A stretch of DNA of 64,000 nt from Clostridia bacterium (GTDB lineage Bacteria > Bacillota > Clostridia > Oscillospirales > CAG-272), in the NCBI GenBank assembly GCA_017464805.1, contig JAFTYE010000007.1:1-64000 (forward strand), read 5' to 3'. Position numbers and translations under genes: made by a program. Within the stretch, counting starts at the first letter, position 1; each line of letters opens with the position of its first letter. Shown piece by piece: positions 41,438 to 49,936 of this stretch. The notes under the pieces were generated by a model. The model was not told where the DNA came from and made no database searches. It saw nothing but the letters and a program-made list of their open reading frames with translations.

Positions 41438-42661
41438 TTATCGTTTCGGTTCCGCATAGCGACGAAACTTCTGCTTTTCGCGTCGCATGTGCTCCCACAC
41501 GTACAAGGTACGCAGGGGATTGGCGAAGAGGTCGGACGGGGCATGCAAAAGGGATACGTCACACCCCTTGCGGTGCAGACTCTTTGCAAGGATCGCGTCC
41601 CGATCACGCGCAGTGTAACGGCAGACAACGGAAAGCGGCACAGTGCGGAAAAGGACGCTTTTCTTGGCATCGGTTTCCCCAAGTGCTTCGCACAGAATGC
41701 AGTCTCGCGCAAGCAGAATGGTAGGGTTTGTACCCGCGGCGGTGAGGAAGTAGTTGCTTCTTCCCTGCCGCAGATTGACCTCCAAGACGTAGTCGTGCCC
41801 GCGCACGTCTCGTCGGATATCGAAGTTGGCAAAGCCGCGATAGCCGAGACGCGAGAGCATCTCAGCAAGGGAGGCTGCCACGCGCGGAATGGGGGCGGTA
41901 ACAAGGGCGGCATAGTTGCCCTTGCCGCATGGGGTCTGCTCCTCCAGAAGCACGCGCCCGCAGGCGCGCAGGGCTACCTTTCCCTCGCGGTCAAGGTACA
42001 GCGTCAGGACGAAGGCACGGGAGCGGTCGCCTCCGATATAGCGTTGGGCAAGGACGGCACCGGTATACCCTGCCCCGTAGATAAGCGAGAGGATACATTC
42101 CTCCTCATGCTTGTTGTGGACGAGGTAGACCTTTTCCATGCCGCGGAAGGGGTGGTTCCAATAGAGATCGCTTTGTGCAGGCTTGATAATATGGGGATAC
42201 CCAAGGCGCTTGCCCGTGGCAAGGATCTCGGAAAGGGTAGGCATTTCACGGTACACGACCGTTTCGGGATAGGGGATGCTGTGCTCCGCGCACAGGCGGT
42301 AGAAGGCATCCTTCTCCATCAAGGGCAACGAGTCCTCGGACGGAACGGGCACGACGAAATACGGTTCAAGCGTTGCTTTGTTCTCAATGAGAAAGCGAAC
42401 GTACTCGTCGGTGCAAGCGAGAAGAAGGCAGGTCTTATCCTTGTTTGTTTTTGCAAAATCAAGCAATACTTCACGGCAGATAGTGGAGTCAGAGAGCTGC
42501 GGCACGTGGCGAAAGGTGAGGTAGCGGGAATATCGCGTGGCACCGAGCACCTGCTTTCCGAAGGCGACGGAGCGAATGCCGTAGGCCTCGTAAAAGGCAC
42601 GAGCCATGCCATAGCAGTTGAGGTCTGCACCAAGCAGAACGGGGATCAGGGTGTCTTGCAC
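41438..42661 (-). CDS. ATP-grasp ligase, D-aspartate ligase-like (407 aa)
   Basis: N-terminal Rossmann-like part ('VLLGADLNCYGMARAFYEAY'), ATP-grasp core with 'YPHIIKPAQSDLYWNHPFRG' and the metal/phosphate motif VLEVNLRQGRSNYFLT (E-x-N-x-R). This layout matches the ATP-grasp family that includes the D-aspartate ligase of Enterococcus faecium, which adds D-Asp to the side chain of L-Lys in peptidoglycan precursors. In E. faecium a racemase gene neighbours the ligase, as here. GTG start with GGAGG. Related carboxylate-amine ligases of other pathways look similar, so the substrate is inferred from context. Confidence 0.82.
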   Translation of the reverse strand: MQDTLIPVLLGADLNCYGMARAFYEAYGIRSVAFGKQVLGATRYSRYLTFRHVPQLSDSTICREVLLDFAKTNKDKTCLLLACTDEYVRFLIENKATLEPYFVVPVPSEDSLPLMEKDAFYRLCAEHSIPYPETVVYREMPTLSEILATGKRLGYPHIIKPAQSDLYWNHPFRGMEKVYLVHNKHEEECILSLIYGAGYTGAVLAQRYIGGDRSRAFVLTLYLDREGKVALRACGRVLLEEQTPCGKGNYAALVTAPIPRVAASLAEMLSRLGYRGFANFDIRRDVRGHDYVLEVNLRQGRSNYFLTAAGTNPTILLARDCILCEALGETDAKKSVLFRTVPLSVVCRYTARDRDAILAKSLHRKGCDVSLLHAPSDLFANPLRTLYVWEHMRREKQKFRRYAEPKR

Positions 42662-42723
42662 GGCGGACCTCCTTTGGTTTCGGTTTTCTATACTTTACCC
42701 CGTTTCCAAAAAAGCATGCGGGC

Positions 42724-43221
42724 TTACCACGAAAAAGTAGTCGGACTTCCCGCCTCACGCAGATCGGCAAAGTCGCCCTGGCGCAGAACCTCGTAGACGG
42801 CGACCGCTACCGAATTGGAAAGGTTGAGGCTGCGGAGCGTGTCCCGCATGGGGATGCGGACAGCGGTATCGCCATAGGCGCGGATGACCTCCTCCGGTAG
42901 GCCGCGAGTTTCGGGGCCGAACATCAGCCAGGCCTCCTCGGGATAGGTCACATCGGTGTAGGCACGCGGTGCCTTGGTGCTGAAACAAAAGATCGGTTTG
43001 TCGCCGTGCAGGCGGAAAAATTCCTCGGCGTTTTCGTAGTATGTAATATCCAGCTTATCCCAATAATCAAGGCCCGCGCGCTTGAGCTTACGATCGTCGA
43101 TTTCAAAACCGAGGGGACGGATGAGATGGAGCGATGCGCCCGTGGCGGCGCAGGTACGGGCGATATTGCCCGTATTTTGCGGAATTTCGGGTTGAAAGAG
43201 AACGATGTTCACATGTGTCAT
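42724..43221 (-). CDS. trmL: tRNA (cytidine/uridine-34 2'-O)-methyltransferase TrmL (165 aa)
   Basis: SPOUT methyltransferase with the trefoil-knot motifs: VLFQPEIPQNTGNIARTC, then LHLIRPLGFEIDDRKLKRAG, LMFGPETRGLPEE and VRIPMRDTLRSLNLSNSVAV. It methylates the ribose of nucleotide 34 of certain tRNA-Leu species. Length is standard for the family. I use the ATG at 43219-43221 (GAAGGA nine bases upstream); an ATG six bases further upstream is possible. Own promoter at 43259-43287. Confidence 0.95.
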   Translation of the reverse strand: MTHVNIVLFQPEIPQNTGNIARTCAATGASLHLIRPLGFEIDDRKLKRAGLDYWDKLDITYYENAEEFFRLHGDKPIFCFSTKAPRAYTDVTYPEEAWLMFGPETRGLPEEVIRAYGDTAVRIPMRDTLRSLNLSNSVAVAVYEVLRQGDFADLREAGSPTTFSW

Positions 43222-43258
43222 AAGCATATTCCTTCGATGAAACGGTATATTTACCTCT

Positions 43259-43287
43259 ATTGTATACCCCAAAGTGGGGCAAATCAA
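43259..43287 (-). promoter_or_regulatory. Promoter of trmL
   Basis: Minus strand TTGATT (43282-43287), 17-bp spacer, TACAAT (43259-43264). The spacer holds a CCCCA/TGGGG dyad. Confidence 0.75.
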
Positions 43288-43431
43288 GCACAAAGAATGG
43301 CTTTATCTTAAAAATTTTACAATTTTTTATGGTTTTCGGTACGTGTATCATGTATAATAGATATGTATATTCTCAAAAAGCGATTCTCATACCGAAAACA
43401 GGAGGCGTACCCACGGGGTACTTTTGAAAGC

Positions 43432-46173
43432 ATGAAGCTGTTTGACAAGCTATTCGGAACGTACAGCGAACGCCAAATCAAGAAAATAGAGCCGATCGCA
43501 CAAGAGATCGAGAATCTTGCGGACAAATACGCCGCCATGAACGATGCGGAGCTGCGTGCCATGACCGACACGCTGCGCGCACGTCTTTCGGCGGGCGAAA
43601 CGACCGACGACATTCTACCCGATGCCTTTGCCGTGGTGCGGGAGGCAGACTGGCGTGTGCTCGGCAAGCGTCCCTTTCACGTGCAGCTGCTTGGCGGTAT
43701 TCTCTTACATCAGGGGCGCATTGCCGAGATGAAGACGGGTGAAGGTAAGACGCTGGTGGCTACCCTGCCCGCTTACCTCAACGCGCTGACAGGAAACGGC
43801 GTGCATATCGTCACCGTCAACGATTATCTTGCCCGTCGCGACAGTGAGGAGATGGGGCGCGTGTACGCCTTCCTTGGCATGAGCACGGGTCTTGTCGTGC
43901 CGCGCCAGCCGCAGGACGAAAAGCGTGCCGCCTACCGTGCGGACATCACCTACGGCACCAACAATGAGTTCGGCTTTGACTACCTACGTGACAACATGGT
44001 CATCTACCGCGAGCAGATGGTACAGCGCGGCCATGCCTTTGCCATCGTGGATGAGGTGGACTCCATCCTCATCGATGAGGCGCGCACCCCGCTGATTATT
44101 TCGGGTAACAGCACCAAGTCCACCGACTTTTACGAAAAGGCGGACGTGCTGGCGCGTACTATGACCCGCCGCGTGATCAAGGAGACCGACGACAAGCAGG
44201 CAAACGACACCTATGAAGAAGATTACGTGGTGGACGAGAAGGCGCATTCTGCCTTTTTGACCCAGAACGGTATCCGCCGCGTGGAAAAGCATTTCGGGCT
44301 CGAAAACATCTCCGATCCCGAGAACGCCACCATCGTGCATCACATCAACCTGGCCATCCGTGCCTACGGCCTGATGAAGCGGGATGTGGAGTACGTAGTC
44401 AAGGACAACCAGGTCATCATCGTAGACGCCTTTACAGGTCGACTCATGCCCGGCCGCCGCTACTCCGACGGTCTGCACCAGGCCATTGAGGCCAAGGAGC
44501 GCGTGAAGGTCGAGCAGGAAACGCGCACGCTGGCGACCGTGACCTTCCAGAACTATTTCCGCATGTACAAAAAGCTCTCGGGCATGACGGGTACGGCTTT
44601 GACCGAGGACGAGGAGTTCCGCGAGATCTACGCGCTGGACGTGGTGGAGGTGCCGACACACCGCCCGATGATCCGCGCAGACCGAAACGACGCGGTATTC
44701 CTGCGGCGCGAGGCCAAGTTAAAGGCGATCGTGGAGCAGATCCGCATGTGTCACGAAAAGGGGCAGCCGATTTTGGTCGGCACGGTGGCCATTGACAAAT
44801 CCGAGGAGCTTTCCCACCTTCTAAAAAAGGAGGGCATCCCCCACACCGTGCTGAATGCCAAGTTCCATGAGAAGGAGGCCGAGATCGTCGCACAGGCGGG
44901 CAAGCTGGGTGCGGTGACCATCTCCACCAACATGGCGGGGCGAGGCACGGACATCATGCTGGGCGGCAACGCCGAGTATATGGCAAAGCACCGCATGGCA
45001 GAGGAGGGATACAGCGATGAGATGATCGCCGCCGCCATCAGCTCTGCCGTAACGGACGACGAAGAAATTCTGTCGGCGCGCGCGCGCTTTGCCAAGGTCC
45101 TTTCCGAGTGCCGCGAGGAGATCAAGCCGGATGCCGACCGCGTTCGCGCGGTGGGCGGTCTGTTCATTTTGGGTACGGAACGGCACGAGAGCCGCCGTAT
45201 CGACAACCAGCTCCGCGGCCGCGCAGGCCGGCAGGGCGACCCTGGTGAGTCCAAGTTCTTTATTTCCTTTGAGGATGACCTCATGCGCCTGTTTGCGAGC
45301 TCCCGCATTCTGTCCTTGATCAATACCGAGGCCAATGCCGATCTTCAACTGGAGATGGGTATGGTAACTCGTGCCATCGAGGAAGCCCAGCGCAAGATCG
45401 AGGGCATCAACTTCACGCGTCGTAAAAACGTCCTGACCTACGACGATGTGATGAACCAACAGAGAAATATCATTTACAAGCAGCGCGGCGACGTGCTGAA
45501 CGACGCCGACCTACGTGACACCTTGACCGATATGATCGAGGAATCGGTAGGCGCAACCTTTGACACCTTTATTGATGAGCATGAGCGGAATTTCGAGGAG
45601 CTGCGTAACCGCTATATGGGCACACTCTGCACGCCCGATTCCTACGCCTACACCGAGGAAGAGGCCGCGTCCCTTTCGGCCGCCGATGTCAAGACTCTGC
45701 GAGAGGAGCTGATTGAGCGCGCACTGACCCTGTACCGCTCCAAGGATGAGCTGTTCGGCGAGGCGCAGATGCGCGAGGTCGAGCGGGCGATCCTGCTCCG
45801 AACGGTGGATGAAAAGTGGATGGACCACATCGACGCCATGGATGATTTCCGCGATTCCATCTCGCTCAATTCCTACGCACAAAGAAATCCCGTCAACGAG
45901 TACCGCATCGGCGGCATGCAGATGTTTGAGGAAATGGTCAGCGATATCCGCGACACCACGGCGCGCCGTCTTCTTTCGGTGATGCCGAGAGAAAAAGTAG
46001 AGCGCGTACAGACAGCCAACCCCTTGACGACGGGTGAGGAGGGCAACGCTCCCGTCCGCGGCAAGGTGGCGCGCACGGCGGGTGGCGTGAAGATCGGACG
46101 CAATTCCCCCTGCCCCTGCGGCAGCGGCAAGCGGTATAAGCGTTGCTGCGGCGCGGGAAAGAACGAGGACTGA
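43432..46173 (+). CDS. secA: Preprotein translocase ATPase SecA (913 aa)
   Basis: The motor of Sec export. Visible parts: MKLFDKLFGTYSERQIKK start, Walker A AEMKTGEGKTLVA, 'VNDYLARRD', DEAD box 'VDEVDSILIDEARTPL', pre-protein crosslinking domain (about 225-360), second ATPase half with 'AGRGTDIMLGGN' and 'LRGRAGRQGDPGESKF', the helical scaffold, and the C-terminal zinc motif NSPCPCGSGKRYKRCCG (SEC-C). The metal tail binds SecB-type partners or lipids. I chose the ATG at 43432; the reading frame is open for 23 more codons upstream with a GGAGG at 43401 that is too far to serve it, so translation may use GAAAG. Confidence 0.97.
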   Translation: MKLFDKLFGTYSERQIKKIEPIAQEIENLADKYAAMNDAELRAMTDTLRARLSAGETTDDILPDAFAVVREADWRVLGKRPFHVQLLGGILLHQGRIAEMKTGEGKTLVATLPAYLNALTGNGVHIVTVNDYLARRDSEEMGRVYAFLGMSTGLVVPRQPQDEKRAAYRADITYGTNNEFGFDYLRDNMVIYREQMVQRGHAFAIVDEVDSILIDEARTPLIISGNSTKSTDFYEKADVLARTMTRRVIKETDDKQANDTYEEDYVVDEKAHSAFLTQNGIRRVEKHFGLENISDPENATIVHHINLAIRAYGLMKRDVEYVVKDNQVIIVDAFTGRLMPGRRYSDGLHQAIEAKERVKVEQETRTLATVTFQNYFRMYKKLSGMTGTALTEDEEFREIYALDVVEVPTHRPMIRADRNDAVFLRREAKLKAIVEQIRMCHEKGQPILVGTVAIDKSEELSHLLKKEGIPHTVLNAKFHEKEAEIVAQAGKLGAVTISTNMAGRGTDIMLGGNAEYMAKHRMAEEGYSDEMIAAAISSAVTDDEEILSARARFAKVLSECREEIKPDADRVRAVGGLFILGTERHESRRIDNQLRGRAGRQGDPGESKFFISFEDDLMRLFASSRILSLINTEANADLQLEMGMVTRAIEEAQRKIEGINFTRRKNVLTYDDVMNQQRNIIYKQRGDVLNDADLRDTLTDMIEESVGATFDTFIDEHERNFEELRNRYMGTLCTPDSYAYTEEEAASLSAADVKTLREELIERALTLYRSKDELFGEAQMREVERAILLRTVDEKWMDHIDAMDDFRDSISLNSYAQRNPVNEYRIGGMQMFEEMVSDIRDTTARRLLSVMPREKVERVQTANPLTTGEEGNAPVRGKVARTAGGVKIGRNSPCPCGSGKRYKRCCGAGKNED

Positions 46174-46174
46174 C

Positions 46175-46921
46175 ATGGGACTTGGGTATCTCGCTCTCGG
46201 TTATCTGCTTTCCCTAAATTTTTTCGTCTATCATTATCTGTCCATGCTCCCCGCCCTGCTTCTTATGTTTGTGGGAATGACGAAGCTATCCGTCTACAAC
46301 CGCCCCCTGCGCGAGGCAAGGTGGGTTTTGTACCCCACGGTGCTTGGTGCGGTGCTCGCCTTCCTTTTAGAGGGTGGGCGTCTTTTCGGCGCGTTGACGG
46401 AGGCGACCTATCTGTCGGTCAACACCTATCTTTCCCCCGTTTTTCTGGTTCTGCTTGCGGTCTTTACCGACCGTCTTTTGTGCGGTCTTGCCGCACTTGC
46501 AAAGGAAACGGAGCTGCCGAAGGTGGAGTTTGCTGCGAAGCGCGACCGTCTGTTTTCTGCGGTGGCCTACGGCGCATATCTCTTCTGTTCCCTGCCCCTC
46601 TCCTTTGATTGGTACACCTCGGCCGTGGCACACGCCTTTGCACCCGTGCTGCTACTGCGCTTGATCGTGACGGCCATGAACGCCTATCTGATCTATTCCT
46701 GTTACATGCAGATCTGCCTGCCCGAGGATGTGGACATGCCCCGGTCGAAAACCGGCATCGCTTTCCTTGATGAGATGAACGAGAAGATGGATCGGCGAGA
46801 GGAGGAGCGCACAGCGCAAAAGAAGGAGGAGCTTGCCCGTATCTACCGCGAGCGGGAGGCCAAGTACCGAGAAAAGCAAGCAAAAAGCCAAACGACCAAA
46901 AAGAAAGGAAAGAAAAAATGA
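46175..46921 (+). CDS. Membrane protein with charged C-terminal coil (248 aa)
   Basis: Five to six membrane helices in residues 1-185 ('LGYLALGYLLSLNFFVYHYL', 'LLLMFVGMTKL', 'FLVLLAVFTDRLLCGLAALA') followed by a highly charged helix (190-248) rich in E, K and R that ends in a poly-Lys. No domain recognised. It begins 1 bp after the secA stop and overlaps the next gene by 4 bp, so expression is tied to secA. A link to secretion is suggested only by this position. Confidence 0.75.
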   Translation: MGLGYLALGYLLSLNFFVYHYLSMLPALLLMFVGMTKLSVYNRPLREARWVLYPTVLGAVLAFLLEGGRLFGALTEATYLSVNTYLSPVFLVLLAVFTDRLLCGLAALAKETELPKVEFAAKRDRLFSAVAYGAYLFCSLPLSFDWYTSAVAHAFAPVLLLRLIVTAMNAYLIYSCYMQICLPEDVDMPRSKTGIAFLDEMNEKMDRREEERTAQKKEELARIYREREAKYREKQAKSQTTKKKGKKK

Positions 46922-48318
46922 ACGCGAAAGCCAAGAATCTGCGAACAGGATGCCTGTTTGCGGCGGCATTTTTTCTCTTCAATCCGAATATCACGATCCT
47001 GGACGTGTTGCCCGACTTTATCGGTTATCTGTTGATCCTGTGGGGCATATCGGGTCTGCGGGATATCATTCCGCACTTTGAAGAGGCGACGGTTGCCTTG
47101 CGGCGGCTTTTATGGATGACGGCCCTGCGCCTGCCCGCCTTTTTCGTGATGATGGGGCAGGTGAGAACGAACGGCGAATTCCGCACACTGGTCGCCCTTT
47201 GCTTCGGCATTGTGGAGCTGATTTTGCTCTTCCCCTTTATCCGCGAATTCTTTGCGGGCATGGATTACATCGGAGAGCGGTTTGGCGCGATCTCACCGAT
47301 CGACCGCCGCGCTGCACGTGCCCGGCGTGCCTGCTATATCGCGCTGACAGCGAAGCCCATCTTGGCCTTTCTACCGGAGATCAGCCTACTGTTTTCGGAG
47401 CAATCTTCGGATCACATCCTGCCAAGCGGCCTTTCCCTTTCCTATTTCCGCCCGCATTTCGTAGTCCTGTCGGTTTTGGTTGGCATTGGCTTCGGAATTT
47501 ATTTTCTATCAGCCTTCCTGCCCTTCTGCCGCTCGCTTGCAAGGGATAAGGCTCTGGAGCCGCTGTTGCACCGCGTGCGGGAGGACGTACACAACCCTCT
47601 GCGCGGTGAGGCGCGCATTCGCCGCATCCGTCGAGCCGCCCTGTTCCTTACCCTTGGCACGGCCTGCATGCTGAACATACACTTTGACGGCATCAATTAT
47701 CTGCCGAATGCCCTTGGATACCTGTTCTTCCTTTTGGCGGCAGTGATGCTTTTGCCGTTCTGCCGCGGCCGCGCGATCACAGTGATCGCCCTGTCGGGGG
47801 TGATGATCCCCGTGTCCGTCGTTCCGTACGTGCAGAAGGCGCAGTTTTTCAACCTGTATGGCTACTATCTGCTTGGCCGTTCCCGCGGTGCGGATGAGCT
47901 GTATGGCAAGTTGTGCATATCGAGTGTTGTCGAAGCGGCCCTCCTTCTTATTTTGTGCGTCTTGATCCTTGTGCTCCTGTTTGCCGTTATCAAAAAAGAA
48001 ACGGGCTACCGCTACGACAACATCAACAATTATTCCTCGCATCTTCCCCTGCACCGTGCGCTTCGCCGCAAGGCGACCTTTACCCTGTCGCTTGGCATAC
48101 TGACGGCCATCGCGGGTGCGGCAGACGTGTTCCTGCGCCGTATCACCGAGCGTATCGAGATCGGCACGGCCGATGGCTCGATCGATGTGGCGGTCCAACC
48201 GCAATACGGTTGGTTCCAATGGGTAGTGTTTGTATTGTGCGTGATCTGGATCGTGCAGACCTCCTCGCTTGGCGAGGCCCTTGGTACAGAGGTCGAGCGA
48301 CGATATTCTCTTGACTAA
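46918..48318 (+). CDS. Polytopic membrane protein of unknown function (466 aa)
   Basis: About ten membrane helices in two similar sets: each set has the signature 'PNITILDVLPDFIGYLLILWG' (residues 23-43) and 'HFDGINYLPNALGYLFFLLA' (about 260-279), i.e. an internal repeat of a P-D-x-I/L-G-Y-L type helix. The last soluble segment has a Lys/Arg-rich stretch before two further helices. The 'LPDFIGYLLIL' helix is common in small uncharacterised clostridial membrane proteins. The 4-bp overlap with the preceding gene indicates translational coupling. Function unknown. Confidence 0.78.
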   Translation: MNAKAKNLRTGCLFAAAFFLFNPNITILDVLPDFIGYLLILWGISGLRDIIPHFEEATVALRRLLWMTALRLPAFFVMMGQVRTNGEFRTLVALCFGIVELILLFPFIREFFAGMDYIGERFGAISPIDRRAARARRACYIALTAKPILAFLPEISLLFSEQSSDHILPSGLSLSYFRPHFVVLSVLVGIGFGIYFLSAFLPFCRSLARDKALEPLLHRVREDVHNPLRGEARIRRIRRAALFLTLGTACMLNIHFDGINYLPNALGYLFFLLAAVMLLPFCRGRAITVIALSGVMIPVSVVPYVQKAQFFNLYGYYLLGRSRGADELYGKLCISSVVEAALLLILCVLILVLLFAVIKKETGYRYDNINNYSSHLPLHRALRRKATFTLSLGILTAIAGAADVFLRRITERIEIGTADGSIDVAVQPQYGWFQWVVFVLCVIWIVQTSSLGEALGTEVERRYSLD

Positions 48319-48328
48319 CGCAGAAAAG

Positions 48329-48355
48329 AACGGAGATGACCTTTCTCCGTTTTTT
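48329..48355 (+). terminator. Terminator ending the secA operon
   Basis: AACGGAGA and TCTCCGTT with a TGACCTT loop, then a T6 run. Confidence 0.85.
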
Positions 48356-48426
48356 CTTTGTCGAAAAAGTGGAAGAAAATACACTTTCTTCGGAAGATTC
48401 CCCACCTTTTCGGCATTTTGGTGTTG

Positions 48427-48432
48427 TATAAT
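48427..48432 (+). promoter_or_regulatory. Probable -10 of the first Gfo/Idh/MocA gene
   Basis: TATAAT preceded by GTTG; no convincing -35 at the expected distance, so possibly a weak or activator-dependent promoter. Confidence 0.45.
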
Positions 48433-48480
48433 GGATACAACGAAGCCCGTGCCGAGGTACGGGCAAAAAGGAGATTGATT

Positions 48481-49794
48481 ATGAGCCAGAAACCGACTAC
48501 CGCCATTATCGTTGGCGCAGGACACCGTTCCCTGATGTACGCCGAATATGCCAAGCAGCGTCCCGACCTGTTCCGGATCGTAGGTGTCGCCGACCCCAAT
48601 CCCGTTCGCCGCAAAATGGTACAGGATCAATATGGCTTCTCGGATGATATGTGCTTTGAAAATGCCGAGCAACTGGCCGCGCGTGGCAAGATCGCGGACA
48701 CCATCATCAACGGCACCATGGACGAGATGCACCTGGAAACCTCTGTTCCGCTGCTGAACCTCGGTTACGATATGCTGCTGGAAAAGCCCTTCGCCACCTG
48801 CGAAGCAGAGGCGCGCGCCCTGCAAGAGTGCGCCCGCAAGAACAACGTCAAGGTCATGATCTGCCATGTTCTGCGTTACGCTCCCTTCTACTATGCCATC
48901 AAGGAGCGTTTGATGAGCGGCCAGATCGGTGATATTCTGAACATTCAGACCTGTGAGCACGTATCCTACCACCACCTCTCCTCCGCATACATCCGCGGCA
49001 AATGGGCCAACACTAACCGCTGCCACACCCCGATGCTGCTAGCAAAGTGCTGTCACGATATCGACATCATGATGTGGATGATGAGCCACACCAAGCCTAC
49101 GCAGGTAGCTTCCTTCGGCAGCAAGTTCCAATTCAAGCCCGAGAATGCCCCTGCCGAGGCAGGCACGATTTGCATGAAGGACTGTCCTTTGGTGGACACC
49201 TGCCTGTACTCCACCAAGCGGCTGTACATCGACCATCCCGACCGTTGGGCCATTTATGTGTGGGATGCTCTTGAACATCTCGAAAACCCCACCATTGAGG
49301 ACAAGATCAACCTCATGAAGAGCGAGTCCCAGTATGCGCGCTGCATCTACAAGTGTGACAACAACATCGTTGACCACCAGTCGGTGCTGGTGAACTTCGC
49401 CTCGGGTGCCACCGGTACGCACAACATGGTCGGCGGCTCGGCCCAGTCCCTGCGCCACATCCACATCGTAGGTACGAAGGGTGAGATCGTGGGTAACTTC
49501 GAGGAGTCCAAGTTCCGGGTCATCATGATCGATCCGACTCCGGGGTCTCATAACGAGGAATGCACGATCGAAGAGGTCGACCTCAACGTCACGGGCGATA
49601 TGTCCGGTGCGTTCGGCTCTCACGGCGGCGGCGACCTGCGTCTGGTAGCCGACTTCGTGAAGTACGTGCGTGGCGAGCAGCCCAGCCTGGCCTGCACCTG
49701 CATCGACGATTCCATGTGCGGCCACCTGACCGTTTACAAGGCAGAGGATTCCCGTCTTGCAGGCGGCGTTCCGCAGGACATCGTCCTCCTATAA
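48481..49794 (+). CDS. Gfo/Idh/MocA family oxidoreductase, copy 1 (437 aa)
   Basis: N-terminal Rossmann domain (TAIIVGAGHRSLMYAEYA, VADPNPVRRKM, TMDEMH, LEKPFATC) and C-terminal alpha/beta domain with HDIDIMMW. The EKP motif and the downstream His/Asp are the usual catalytic features of NAD(P)-dependent sugar and polyol dehydrogenases. A cysteine cluster (CMKDCPLVDTC, about residue 227) is characteristic of a gut-Firmicutes subgroup and may bind a metal. The gene is followed by a close paralogue. Substrate unknown; inositol- or amino-sugar-like compounds are typical of the family. AAGGAG upstream. Confidence 0.92.
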   Translation: MSQKPTTAIIVGAGHRSLMYAEYAKQRPDLFRIVGVADPNPVRRKMVQDQYGFSDDMCFENAEQLAARGKIADTIINGTMDEMHLETSVPLLNLGYDMLLEKPFATCEAEARALQECARKNNVKVMICHVLRYAPFYYAIKERLMSGQIGDILNIQTCEHVSYHHLSSAYIRGKWANTNRCHTPMLLAKCCHDIDIMMWMMSHTKPTQVASFGSKFQFKPENAPAEAGTICMKDCPLVDTCLYSTKRLYIDHPDRWAIYVWDALEHLENPTIEDKINLMKSESQYARCIYKCDNNIVDHQSVLVNFASGATGTHNMVGGSAQSLRHIHIVGTKGEIVGNFEESKFRVIMIDPTPGSHNEECTIEEVDLNVTGDMSGAFGSHGGGDLRLVADFVKYVRGEQPSLACTCIDDSMCGHLTVYKAEDSRLAGGVPQDIVLL

Positions 49795-49803
49795 AAAACA
49801 TAC

Positions 49804-49839
49804 AGCAAAGGGCGGAGTGCAATTCTCCGTCCTTTTGCT
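49804..49839 (+). terminator. Terminator between the two Gfo/Idh/MocA genes
   Basis: AGCAAAGG-CGGAG and CTCCG-CCTTTTGCT arms with two internal mismatches and a TGCAATT loop. Confidence 0.7.
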
Positions 49840-49871
49840 TTTAAAAAGCCAATTGTCTTCAAAAAAACGCG

Positions 49872-49900
49872 CTTGACAAAAGAAGAGAAATGCCTTACAA
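49872..49900 (+). promoter_or_regulatory. Promoter of the second Gfo/Idh/MocA gene
   Basis: TTGACA (49872-49877), 17-bp spacer, TACAAT (49895-49900). Unlike copy 1 it has both elements. Confidence 0.85.
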
Positions 49901-49936
49901 TAGGGGTGAAACGAGCTTTTTAAGGAGGCTTTTACC

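Noticed and set aside
43363..43431. Upstream in-frame extension of SecA
   Set aside because: SecA proteins begin at the KLFDKLF motif; the extension has no homology-like features and the GGAGG there is out of range for the ATG used.
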